In this document: piece after piece, positions 11,201 through 64,000 of the stretch
Numbering within the stretch: the first letter of the stretch is position 1
Layout of the letters: the number at the start of each line of letters is the position of its first letter
Assembly: GCA_014773175.1 (NCBI GenBank)
Contig: VXCM01000905.1
Coordinates: 1 to 64,000, forward strand
DNA from: Lucifuga dentata
Taxonomy: Eukaryota > Chordata > Actinopteri > Ophidiiformes > Bythitidae
Length of the DNA: 64,000 nt
Reading direction: 5' to 3'
Position numbers and translations under genes: made by a program
The notes under the pieces: model-generated
The model's input: the letters and a program-made list of their open reading frames with translations, nothing else
Database searches by the model: none
What the model was told of the DNA's origin: nothing

Positions 11201-12674
11201 CCTGTATTAGTAACATCATGGCAGTGTACTTTTGCTCCAGTGCTGTCACTCCTTAAAGGGCCATACCACCCATTTTGCATGGTTGAGCCTAACATGTTCA
11301 ATTTTCATACACGTAAGGTTAATGACAATCATTTCTCAAAGGATAACACCGTATTTCAGCCTTCCTGATAGTTTGCAAGATCTCTTAATCTTTCAAAATC
11401 AAATATTTAAGCGATACACCCACCTTAAAAATTGATGTTTTGCCTGCTAATAGTTTTGCTGCCTTATGAAGTCAGGGTCATTTAAATTTTTCGATAAACG
11501 CAGATCTTCTTTTGGGACTATATTCCCTGGTGCAGACATACATTCACTCCACACTTTTTATTGTACTTAAACACTAAAACTATGAAACTTCGAAAAAACC
11601 TCAATATACGTGTTGTTCACGATAATGGATTACCTATCCCAAGAACGTTTCAAGTATTAACAAGTTGATTTTAATACATAGACCCTTACCAGAATGAACT
11701 GAAACCAATGGTGGTCTGGAAGGTAGGAAATTTTTTTTTTAACTCACCGTTCCAGTAGTATGCTTTGGGAAATGATTGTCAGTAACGTTACGTGTATGAA
11801 AATTGAATATATTACGCTCAAACATGCAAACTGGGTGGTATGGTCCTTTAATGGATGCATTTCTTTGGCATGAACTTAAAGTTTTGTTATTCTGACAATG
11901 TTCCACACATACCTCCCTGTTGTAAAAATGAGGGAGGGAAATAAATGACTACTCCTCTACAACATTTCCAATAGTTTCATCCCCAAACAATGATGTTAGC
12001 ATCTGAAGAGGTAAAAATCTCAGAAAAATCTCTACCTGAAGGATGAGAAGGACAACGAAGTAGGCATTGGCCAGCCTTTGAAACTGCTCAAACAGGTTGA
12101 GAGGTAGGAAGGTGAAAATGTTGTATTTGGAGGTCTTGATGGCATTGTTCTGAAATAAATGAGATGCGACAAATGCCGATAATAAGTACAGAACAGTTCT
12201 AATACAATGCAATGCAACGTACGATAGGAAATATTTTTCGAGCGCAAAAGAATATTTCATAGATGATGTTCTTACAGCATAGCGGTAGGACAGGTTGAAT
12301 GGTCTGTCATTAGCTCGCAGGTGCCTCTCCTCCTCCTCTGTGTGATAATACAGAAGAAACAATAAGATTCAGAGGAAACAATAAGATTCAGAGGAAGAGA
12401 ACGATTAAAAAAAACTGACAATATCAACATAAAAATGTGTCATTTTTAAACATCAAATATAAAAATAGTTGCATATTTGAACTATGGATGCATTAACATT
12501 TTAACAGCTTGCGCAGAATGTTGACATACTTTAAAGACAAGAAAATGTGCACAGATATAGTGCAAAGACATACAGGTTCACTACTCGGGATCTCACCTTT
12601 CTCTTTCCTGCAGAGTTCGCCAAAGTATGACACGAGCGATCCCATGTTTAGCTCAGTTTGTCCATATTTCACAC
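570..12674 (-). CDS. atp8b5: Class-1 P4-ATPase (phospholipid flippase), ATP8B group, 3' end off window
   Basis: Twenty-four coding exons, listed 5' to 3': 12645-12597, 12337-12276, 12149-12036, 10579-10481, 10286-10225, 10012-9940, 9353-9283, 8796-8714, 7630-7472, 7069-6981, 6162-5969, 5765-5557, 5475-5432, 5325-5160, 4912-4724, 4380-4265, 4174-4010, 3867-3756, 3439-3334, 3205-3055, 2388-2205, 2098-1875, 1116-1033, 815-570. They sum to 3051 nt (1017 codons) and every phase matches across GT-AG introns. The order of motifs is that of a P4-ATPase: DGETN (about 178), PISL in TM4, DKTGTLT (Asp about 399), KGAD (about 567), TGDK (about 681), GDGANDV (about 822). Family members flip phospholipids to the cytosolic leaflet together with a CDC50 subunit. 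Sequence resembles ATP8B2/ATP8B4; the neighbour unc13b points to ATP8B5, and that paralogue choice is inference. About 150-200 C-terminal residues lie beyond the left edge. Confidence 0.93.
1802..1934. repeat. Exact 66-bp direct duplication around a single N (assembly join)
   Basis: Bases 1802-1867 are repeated exactly at 1869-1934, separated only by one N at 1868. The repeat covers the 3' end of an ATPase exon plus its donor site. This is the pattern left when two overlapping contig ends are placed side by side instead of being merged, so one copy is probably not in the genome. Confidence 0.85.
1875..2098 (-). CDS. atp8b5: atp8b5 exon 22: TM5-TM6 region
   Basis: This 224-nt exon encodes [56 protein letters not shown] and FCGFSAQ. 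It is intact from 2098 to 1875. A 60-nt partial copy of its 3' end (1808-1867) lies just beyond, on the other side of a single N, and is treated here as an assembly artefact. Confidence 0.93.
2205..2388 (-). CDS. atp8b5: atp8b5 exon 21: hinge GDGANDV
   Basis: A 184-nt exon encodes [30 protein letters not shown] and [17 protein letters not shown] coordinates magnesium and the hinge in all P-type ATPases; both aspartates are present. Confidence 0.95.
3055..3867 (-). CDS. atp8b5: atp8b5 exons 18-20: P-domain TGDK and variable linker
   Basis: Exons 3867-3756, 3439-3334 and 3205-3055. The first encodes [20 protein letters not shown] and [11 protein letters not shown], carrying the P-domain TGDK motif. 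The second encodes [17 protein letters not shown]. The third is the less conserved linker with [20 protein letters not shown] and ends VINGHSL, as in ATP8B2/4. Confidence 0.9.
4010..4380 (-). CDS. atp8b5: atp8b5 exons 16-17: N-domain with KGAD
   Basis: Exons 4380-4265 and 4174-4010. They encode [20 protein letters not shown], then [18 protein letters not shown] and [18 protein letters not shown] is the ATP-contacting motif of the N-domain. The intron between them is only 90 nt. Confidence 0.93.
4724..5475 (-). CDS. atp8b5: atp8b5 exons 13-15: nucleotide-binding domain, first part
   Basis: Exons 5475-5432 (44 nt), 5325-5160 and 4912-4724. They encode [66 protein letters not shown] and [17 protein letters not shown]. 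The SPDEGA and NFGFAF blocks are characteristic of the P4-ATPase N-domain. Confidence 0.93.
5557..5765 (-). CDS. atp8b5: atp8b5 exon 12: phosphorylation site DKTGTLT
   Basis: This 209-nt exon encodes [35 protein letters not shown] and [13 protein letters not shown]. The catalytic aspartate codon lies at the right end of 5606-5626. The motif is intact, so the enzyme is predicted to be active. Confidence 0.96.
5969..6162 (-). CDS. atp8b5: atp8b5 exon 11: TM3-TM4 with PISL motif
   Basis: A single 194-nt exon encodes [19 protein letters not shown], a lumenal loop and [18 protein letters not shown]. The PISL motif replaces the PEGL of cation pumps and is diagnostic of lipid-transporting P4-ATPases. 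The lumenal loop includes [15 protein letters not shown]. Confidence 0.95.
6296..6352. repeat. Poly-A followed by AT microsatellite
   Basis: A run of about 25 A followed by alternating AT, inside an atp8b5 intron. Confidence 0.9.
6981..7630 (-). CDS. atp8b5: atp8b5 coding exons 9-10: end of actuator, approach to TM3
   Basis: Exons 7630-7472 and 7069-6981. They encode [43 protein letters not shown] and then [19 protein letters not shown] and HLMNVLVLC. All are conserved P4-ATPase blocks, and GKT-FKRT immediately precedes the TM3 helix. Confidence 0.93.
7797..8060. mobile_element. Diverged copy of TTAA-flanked MITE family
   Basis: It begins after TTAA (7793-7796) with AGGACCAACCAATG and contains GCAAGTTTGAGC, AAAATCAAATGTTCAGG and GATACACCC. 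These blocks match the element at 11257-11847. The right end is not clear. Confidence 0.45.
8232..8300. repeat. TC microsatellite and poly-T with N
   Basis: About 20 TC units pass into a T run interrupted by one N at 8286, a likely contig join in simple sequence. Confidence 0.9.
8619..8659. repeat. Poly-T tract with N
   Basis: A T run of about 40 nt interrupted by one N at 8640, close to an atp8b5 exon donor. It is a likely unresolved homopolymer join. Confidence 0.9.
8714..9353 (-). CDS. atp8b5: atp8b5 coding exons 7-8: actuator domain with DGETN
   Basis: Exons 9353-9283 and 8796-8714. They encode [20 protein letters not shown] followed by [20 protein letters not shown]. The DGET loop that drives dephosphorylation is split across the splice junction (GG|T). 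The 486-nt intron between them contains a complete miniature transposon (8848-9228). Confidence 0.93.
8848..9228. mobile_element. Tc1/mariner-type miniature transposon (MITE)
   Basis: A 381-bp element with perfect 27-bp terminal inverted repeats: it starts CAGTGGGGTCCAAAAG at 8848 and ends with the complement at 9228. TA dinucleotides flank it at 8846-8847 and 9229-9230, as expected for the TA target site of Tc1/mariner elements. It has no transposase frame, so it is non-autonomous. It sits in the intron between the two exons that encode the DGETN loop of atp8b5. Confidence 0.88.
9940..10579 (-). CDS. atp8b5: atp8b5 coding exons 4-6: TM2 and start of actuator domain
   Basis: Exons 10579-10481, 10286-10225 and 10012-9940. 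They encode [20 protein letters not shown] (TM2), then [17 protein letters not shown] and [20 protein letters not shown]. These are hallmark P4-ATPase segments leading into the actuator domain. The phases (0, 2, 0) fit the exons on either side. Confidence 0.93.
10580..12035. other. atp8b5 intron
   Basis: No exon was seen. The interval holds the TTAA-flanked MITE (11257-11847) and otherwise unremarkable A/T-rich intron sequence. Confidence 0.7.
11257..11847. mobile_element. Palindromic TTAA-flanked MITE
   Basis: A 591-bp element flanked by TTAA at 11253-11256 and 11848-11851. The left end AGGGCCATACCACCCA is mirrored at the right end by TGGGTGGTATGGTCCT. The inverted similarity extends inward about 90 nt, including a TTTTCATACACGTAA block and its complement. 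TTAA target duplications with purine-rich AGG termini fit Kolobok-like elements; piggyBac-type is the alternative. There is no coding capacity. Confidence 0.75.
12036..12337 (-). CDS. atp8b5: atp8b5 coding exons 2-3: N-terminal tail and TM1
   Basis: Two exons (12337-12276 and 12149-12036). They encode [14 protein letters not shown], then a segment with [20 protein letters not shown] and [16 protein letters not shown]. This is the conserved P4-ATPase entry region and first membrane helix. The intron between them is 126 nt. Confidence 0.93.
12597..12674 (-). CDS. atp8b5: atp8b5 first coding exon with start codon
   Basis: An acceptor precedes about 29 nt of 5' UTR. The ATG is at 12645-12643 and 49 coding nt run to a GTGAGA donor. 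The peptide begins [16 protein letters not shown] and joins in phase to the [11 protein letters not shown] exon, as expected for the short N-termini of ATP8B2/4/5. The start rests on the ATG position and on joining in phase with no earlier in-frame Met in the exon. Confidence 0.75.
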
Positions 12675-15179
12675 CTAGAGAGAAAGAGTTTGTATTAAAA
12701 ACACTGATGAACATGGATTTAGTGATGCAAAGAGGCCTTCCACTTTTGAACAACAACACTGACCTGGCAACTGAAAGGGGGAAACTGTGGCAAAAATAAG
12801 AGGGAACCAGTTTATTGATGGAAGTGCACACATAAAGGTGTTTGTTCAGAGTATGTAAAACATATACAGATATATGGGCTTTAGCAAACGACATGAATCA
12901 GATTGTAAAAAATATTGGGAAAATCAGACAGAAAAAGTGGATAATATAGAAGGTTTAAAAAAAAAAAAAGCATTCCAACAGCAAAAATGTATCCAATTTA
13001 ATCTATGGAAGGAGGATCTGATGATCTGTGTCTATTTAAGAGAAAGTCAAACAAGTGAAAGGCTGGACTACGTTGTCACAAAACTTAAAAATCCTGTTTT
13101 TGTGTTAACCTGGTGTTAGATATAATCATCTCGTGATTCTGTCATTGGGGACAATCACTTATCTGCAGTGCTGCATCGTTTTCATTGCCAACTGCACGCT
13201 GAGACAACAAGCAGCTTACATCTATCCATCTATGAGCTGCTTCCTACTATTGTGCTGAACAAAGAAGCTGAAGTCTAGTATATAAACTTACAATCTACCT
13301 GTTTAAACTACAGCAACTGTGTTTTGGCCAGTAGATAACAAACTGGCTGACTGACACATAGTCCGAACATATTATTGCCTTCTGAAGTTGTTATGGCTAA
13401 AATGTTGGTGAACAATTTCCTTTTTACACTCAGTGGACAAGATTAACAGTTCCCGGAAGTCATGTTTCTGTCCACCTGATGCAATATTCTGTTTCCTGGT
13501 AGCTCTGTTTTGGTCTCCACTAACTCCTGAGAAAAATATCTGGGTCTTTAGCTTGCTAAGTGCTCAATTTTCTTCGCCAGCTTGTTGTTGACTTTGTCTT
13601 TGTCATTTGGGGCTGGAAAAGTGGTTAATGAGAGCAGCTAGCTCTCAACTGCATAGCAAATATATGACAGTAAAAGCAAAATATTGAGATACAAGCAGTT
13701 AAAAAGCTCCAAGAGATGCAGAGTTGGGCAATAAGATCAGATTTTGAACAAAATTTCAAATTTTGTAAATGAAACCCTGTTTCAAATGACAAATCAATAA
13801 ACAGACAGGATAAGATTGTTCATCCGGTAACCAAAACCAAAAAGAAAGATAAGCATTTCGTGCATTTCTCCTAATATATTTAGGCAACATGACATTGATG
13901 TGAGAAAGACATAAGTCAAACATGGGATCCAAAGAAGAAAATGCAAAAGAAGCTTTACATGCTCACAGAGTCTGTTTACATTATTCTGAAGATGTTATCT
14001 GTGTGGCAGAGCTGTTAAGACATTTAGCCACTCCCTTCTGAACCCTTTGTACCAGAGTAAAATGTATGACAGATAATTCATAACCACAAAGATTAAGATA
14101 TGATATGACCATGAACATGTTGATGGAGGTAATCACCAGCTTTTAGTTCCATAAAATACACACAATGTGAGTAGAAATACAGTACAATCTATGCAATAAC
14201 ACTGAATGTATTAAAGAACACAATGTTAAAGCAGGTTTTCCCAGTCATGATTGGGTTTTTCTTAGTGCTGTGGGAAGGAAGAGCAATCTAACTGAAATCT
14301 CAACCAGTAATAGTACCAATAAAACAGCAAAAACAAATATCAAAATGTTCATTTTGATGCTGTATTTCTCATTGAAGGAATTCTTAGCTAATGGCTTACT
14401 CTCTAGTCTATTATCTTTTCCATTAGTACTAACACACAAGCAACGAGGAATATCAAAGCTGCTGTGAACTGAAAGTGAGTCACTAGGCCCACACTAGCAG
14501 CAAATCTGAAATATATTTCACACTTCAAGGGCCTTATGAAATCTGCTCCTTTATCTGAGTGAACAAAGGTGCCAGAAATCCAATATTTTAACCAAAGAAA
14601 ACAAAAATCATTCACACACCTCAAACAAAAATTCTGAGTTCTCGTGTGCTTAGGGTTACGGTTACACACTAAAACATACACATACACACTGACACAGCCA
14701 CAGAAAAACAAGAAAGGGAAGAAACTTCAACTCCTCTGGGCGCACAGAGTTCTGCTTTCTTTCATACCTTGCTTCCTTTTCTGATAAAGTGAATCCGGCT
14801 ACTTGAGCGGGTCTTTCGATGTTCAGACACCAACCTAGTCCCAGACCAAGGAGGTGGGGTCGACTGGGGCCTCTATCTGACTGAAAGACACTCAGGATGG
14901 AAGACAGGTGCAATGGTGAGGTGGTGAGAGAGGCGACTACAGTGCAGGTTTCAGGTTCACGCAGGAAGAGCTGGGTTCCCCCCGTGTCTAACAGCTCAGG
15001 GCTTGAGCAAACAGTGTGGCGATCTTTGGACCTGGATGGTGAGACGGGGCAGAGTGGAGGGGCAGTAAAACAACAGTACAGGTGTGCAGCTGCAGCCAAT
15101 GAGGGCTGACAGAGGGGTTGTGATCAGGGAGGTCAGGTATGTGACACACCCTGCGATGGGTGCGCATGCTCGGACTTAC
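12675..15179. other. Likely first intron of atp8b5
   Basis: No convincing coding exon was seen. A short frame encoding a hydrophobic stretch around 14245-14439 has no flanking splice sites or family resemblance. The interval lies between the coding start exon and a possible 5' UTR exon. Confidence 0.45.
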
Positions 15180-15260
15180 CTTGTTCTCTATTTTTAATAT
15201 CAGTTACAATGGCCGCCGCTTTGGAGCGCCAGCAGAGCCAGACTTTTGCTGCATTTTTTG
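15180..15260 (-). other. Possible atp8b5 5' UTR exon and promoter-proximal segment
   Basis: On the minus strand a good donor (AACAAG then GTAAGTCC) ends a segment that starts in a short GC-richer stretch (GCTCCAAAGCGGCGGCCATT). A non-coding first exon is expected, because the coding start exon begins with an acceptor. The 5' limit shown is arbitrary and no transcript supports it. Confidence 0.25.
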
Positions 15261-16325
15261 AAATGTGTATATTAAAAAAAATCAAATCAGTTTTTATGAC
15301 AGTTCTTAGCGACTTTACACATTCATGCATTCAGAAATGCAATTTCATCCCTGGGCCTGAGCACAAAGGGACAGTGTGTCATCCAGGAGACCTCAGCATG
15401 AACCGCATGTTAAATTAGTTAGTGTGTGTGTGTGTCTGTGTGTGTAGGAGTGTGTACCACCACATGCCTGCAGACACACTCATTAAAGTCTGCACTAATG
15501 CATAGACATGCACATTATGTTTTCAAAGTGGGGGAGCACACACAGCATATCTCTCTTTTTTTTCTTCTTCTTCTTAAAGCTCCATTTACAGATTCTATTG
15601 TTCAAAAGCATTTCTGGAACTTAAAAAAAAACAGCATCTGGACATTCATAACCATGTAGTTATAATATTAAATTCCTTAGTAATACAGGAAAACTTACCA
15701 ATTAGGGGGAAAAAATAATTTCATTAAAAAAAAGTAAGTAAAACTACTTTACTCGTCTTGCTTAACCATTTTTTCATCCTACTGTCAAAATCAGCAGCAT
15801 TTTAGCTAGCATTAGCGATAGCGTTAGCGCCAAGCCCAGTCAACCATAATTTTGGAAAATTATAGTTGTTTCATATAGGCTTCTGTATGAAAGCAATCTG
15901 AAGCCATATTGGAATAAAAATCAAACATGCAGTGAAATACAACACACATTCTACATGTATTTCATTTCAATACATGCAGTTACTGTGTCATAATGAAATG
16001 AAAATTATAGCTAACCTGTCAACTGTGAGAAGAAATTGTAAGATTTATCCAACCTGTTTTTCTCGTGAGTTAGTAGGAAAAAAAAGAGAAAAAGTAGAAA
16101 AAAATAAGTTAAAGCACTCGTGAATGTTAGATTTATATTTAACAGATAGAAAGAGCACCCCAGCGGGATGTTTTTGTTGCTATTTCTGCTTTAGAAATTG
16201 GTAGCTAACACATTAGCCATAACAACTTCATGAGCTACAGGTAAATACTTTTTCTATATTCAAAAGATTTTCTGCCCCCTAGAGGCCAAAAACGGAAATC
16301 CAGGTGTAGCAAGGCCTTTGTATTC

Positions 16326-16434
16326 CATTTTCAAAAAACAAAACAAAAAAAAAAAAAAAAANAAAAAAAAAAAAACTTCTTTTTACTGGTTACAAACACA
16401 TTGAAAGTTATTATTATTATTATTATTATTATTA
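16326..16434. repeat. Poly-A with N and ATT microsatellite
   Basis: A long A tract interrupted by one N at 16362, followed shortly by repeated ATT units. Confidence 0.85.
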
Positions 16435-18214
16435 CAAGCAAACAGGTAGATAAATAGATGTGAGGTCAATGTCACCAAAGAAAAAACAGCACATACATTT
16501 ATAGTTATTTCTGAAATACTTTATACAAAATTAATATAATGTTTACACAGTGACAACATTTCAGAGTAGCATTAACAGAAAGAAGACACCACAAAAACGC
16601 TGTACCGATACACTGTACTTGTCAGCTATTGCAGTGATTGATAGTGCAAGGGTTCACAAATTTAGAAAATATGCAATAAAAAAAGATGAGAAAAGGTCAA
16701 AAGTGAACACTTGCAACGGCACAAGGAGCATGTATTTTACAGAATGGCTATGTAACATCTGTCCTCATAAACTAATGAAACATAAATTATTCACAAAGGT
16801 TATTATACTGTAACAAAGAGAAATTTGATTTTTTGGTGGAAGTTTAAAAATACGCACACATTAATTTGTGTTTTTCATGGCAACAGTAAGCTGTTCATTA
16901 AGAGTAACATTTAAATATTTCTCTGGTTATGAAAATATTCACTGGCATACATATCACTCCTCGGTTTTTTCTCCATAAAACCGAAAAAAAAAACAAACAA
17001 AACTTTTAGTACACTACAGCGACTGGCATTTCAAATCATCAAAGAGGTATGAGGGAAAAAATTTAGGGATTATCAGAAGGAAAATAACACAAATAAATCT
17101 GACAGCCTAGAGATAGTTACAAAGTTTTAAATAGCATCAAAGATTAAAAAGTACAAAACAGCAATAAGGAACATCACTTGGAAAATGTATTTGACATCAT
17201 TAAGGGCAAAAGTGGCTGATCTTCATTGCTGAGAGCCAAAGGAAATACAGACTGAAATAACAAAAATGATTAAAAAGATAAAATATATGTTGTTTTTCCA
17301 TCAATGTAAGGCCACTCATAGGATCAGGATAGAAGAAAACAGTAGGGAACTATATGTAAACAACAAGTAAAAATGTCTAAACTCCTTATTAATCCTCTCC
17401 AAATTCTAACATGTCTCTTTTGGAAGAAGTAATTCATCCGCTGAAGTTAAATATGTAATATCTATCAACTATAAAGGAAGGATTCTAAAAGAGAGATATC
17501 ACTTTGTCAGTCATGAACACTGCTGGTCACAGACTATGTGAATGAATTCAAAAGAGTCGACGATTATACAAAAGGGTGAATATCTTGAAACAAACTCTTC
17601 AACAGAACTGCAGCAACAACTGTGCAAATTCGTCATGTACTGTTAAGTCTGTTTCCAGCGGTAAACAGTATTTCATATCAGGTTACATATTCACAGACCA
17701 AATAAATATGTATAAAAATAAATAAAATGCCTACATTATCATTGTTGGGCTACATGAGCCAGAAGTTGTACGTATAAATAAGTATGGCAGAGACAAGAAT
17801 TAGTAGTGAATTTTTATGATATATTGAGTTAAATTGTTAATTGCACCACTGAGATTAATTACAAATTATGTCATTATTGTCTTTGATTGGAAAATAGGAA
17901 TTAAGATCAATGTTGGGGTCACGAAATTAATATGGCAAGGCACACCATTTAACCGATTATCCTTTTAAATAAGTTTAAACATTAAGTTTAAACATCGGCT
18001 GGACGAGATGCAGTTTGTATGTGTGAAACCAGTGCAGCTATTTTCAATCACACCATCATCACTGTCATTCATCAAACACTAACTCCTTCTAACATAAATT
18101 ATATTTTCACATTTATGTTGAAAAACAAAAAAACGTTCACCCGCAGCGGAACTAGAAAACAGAGCGAACAAGCAGACCATCCGACTTCACACGTTCACAG
18201 TTTGCTGAGTATAA

Positions 18215-18339
18215 GGCATCAAAATGGGGGGGGGAAACGTAGACAGGGGTATTGCACAAGAACACTGGGTAGGTTTNGGCATCAAAATGGGGGGGGGAAA
18301 CGTAGACAGGGGTATTGCACAAGAACACTGGGTAGGTTT
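18215..18339. repeat. Exact 62-bp direct duplication around a single N (assembly join)
   Basis: Bases 18215-18276 recur exactly at 18278-18339 with one N (18277) between them. Each copy contains a run of nine G. The pattern matches the join at 1868 and indicates unmerged overlapping contig ends, here in the unc13b 3' UTR. Confidence 0.85.
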
Positions 18340-18764
18340 GGGAACGTTTTTTGCCCCCCCTAGTGGGGCCTGATATTCTCTGATCCCTTGAGGCTGCGGC
18401 ATGTGCATTGCGTCAATCCTGCTGACGAAGAAAAAGGATAAGAAGTAAACACCTCAGGAAATGGCAACTAGTGAAATAGCTGTGAGCAGGAAGGCGAATA
18501 TACGCAGTTGTGTGATGTACATTACCTCGGAAAACAATGTGAGTATCTGAAAATGACAGGAAGTGAGAGTCAGGAAGTGGGAATGGGTGTGGCAGTGTGT
18601 TTTGGTGAGTCAGGCAACAGCAGCTAAGACATAAAAAGGTCTGAGAAAGAGTCCATGTGGCCATCTAAGGAAAATAATTCCCTGCTTTTTTTTTTGACAA
18701 ATCTGGCACGTGAGATCCTCTTCTTCTCCTGCTCGTCTTCTTTCTCTACAGGGCTCTGCTCTCC

Positions 18765-63963
<45,199 letters not shown>

Positions 63964-64000
63964 CTAAGTTAAAGAACACATTTAAAAAAGGATGGAGAAA

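Larger units (their letters stand above)
15181..18764. other. Intergenic interval plus unc13b 3' UTR
   Basis: No coding exon was recognised. The unc13b 3' UTR starts at 18764 and runs leftward, but no minus-strand AATAAA was found between 18764 and 15400, so its end is undefined. The interval holds a GT repeat (15423-15447), a poly-A tract with N (16326-16375), an ATT repeat (about 16409-16434) and the duplicated join at 18215-18339. Confidence 0.5.

Noticed and set aside
14245..14439. Small frame with a hydrophobic stretch in the atp8b5 upstream region
   Set aside because: No splice sites, no family resemblance and typical chance length.
14662..15099. 145-codon open frame near the putative atp8b5 promoter
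   Set aside because: Cys/Pro/Ser-rich with no resemblance to a known protein and low-complexity end; most likely chance.
18190..18360. G-rich duplicated segment as a regulatory repeat in the 3' UTR
   Set aside because: The exact duplication around an N is explained by an unmerged contig overlap.

Overview
This is vertebrate nuclear DNA, most likely from a ray-finned (teleost) fish. The genes are split into short exons with GT-AG introns, the proteins match vertebrate families closely, and the introns hold microsatellites and small non-autonomous DNA transposons. Both genes lie on the minus strand, head to tail. The upstream gene (right) is a Munc13-2/UNC13B orthologue, unc13b. The downstream gene (left) is a class-1 P4-ATPase of the ATP8B group, most likely atp8b5. 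The same order and orientation is known in human 9p13.3 (UNC13B, then ATP8B5P), where the ATPase copy is a pseudogene. Here the ATPase frame is open.

Layout from left to right. Positions 1-569 are flank or intron with dispersed repeats. Positions 570-12674 hold 24 coding exons of atp8b5, 1017 codons with every splice phase matching; the last transmembrane segments and C-terminus lie off the left edge. Positions 12675-18764 hold the intergenic interval, including a possible 5' UTR exon at 15180 and the unc13b 3' UTR. Positions 18765-43309 hold the conserved unc13b core: C1, C2B, MUN and C2C. Positions 43564-46086 are one 2.5 kb exon specific to the brain-type (b) Munc13-2 isoform. Positions 51632-52144 are two exons of the ubiquitous-type (ub) N-terminal linker, including the calmodulin-binding helix. 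Positions 53598-63963 are a giant 10.4 kb coding exon that encodes about 3,450 residues of repetitive, low-complexity protein. The exons for C2A lie off the right edge.

The most interesting material is in unc13b. (1) The giant exon carries arrays of short hydrophobic motifs (SGLLKF-like, LSMFSGP-like and LLGGLFGG-like) and one aromatic-rich segment. Its splice phases make it an apparent alternative to the two calmodulin-linker exons. (2) Seven candidate phase-0 microexons (15-57 nt) cluster in the 5.1 kb intron between two MUN exons. (3) There is a 42-nt candidate cassette and a 6-nt microexon elsewhere. Four frame breaks in the giant exon sit at or near short homopolymers and look like sequence errors. 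Nine single N positions mark contig joins; two are flanked by exact 62-66 bp duplications, one of which copies part of an ATPase exon.

Functionally, Munc13 proteins prime synaptic and secretory vesicles by opening syntaxin, under control by diacylglycerol (C1), calcium and phosphoinositide (C2B) and calmodulin. ATP8B proteins flip phospholipids to the cytosolic leaflet. The adjacency is conserved synteny; nothing in the sequence shows a joint function.
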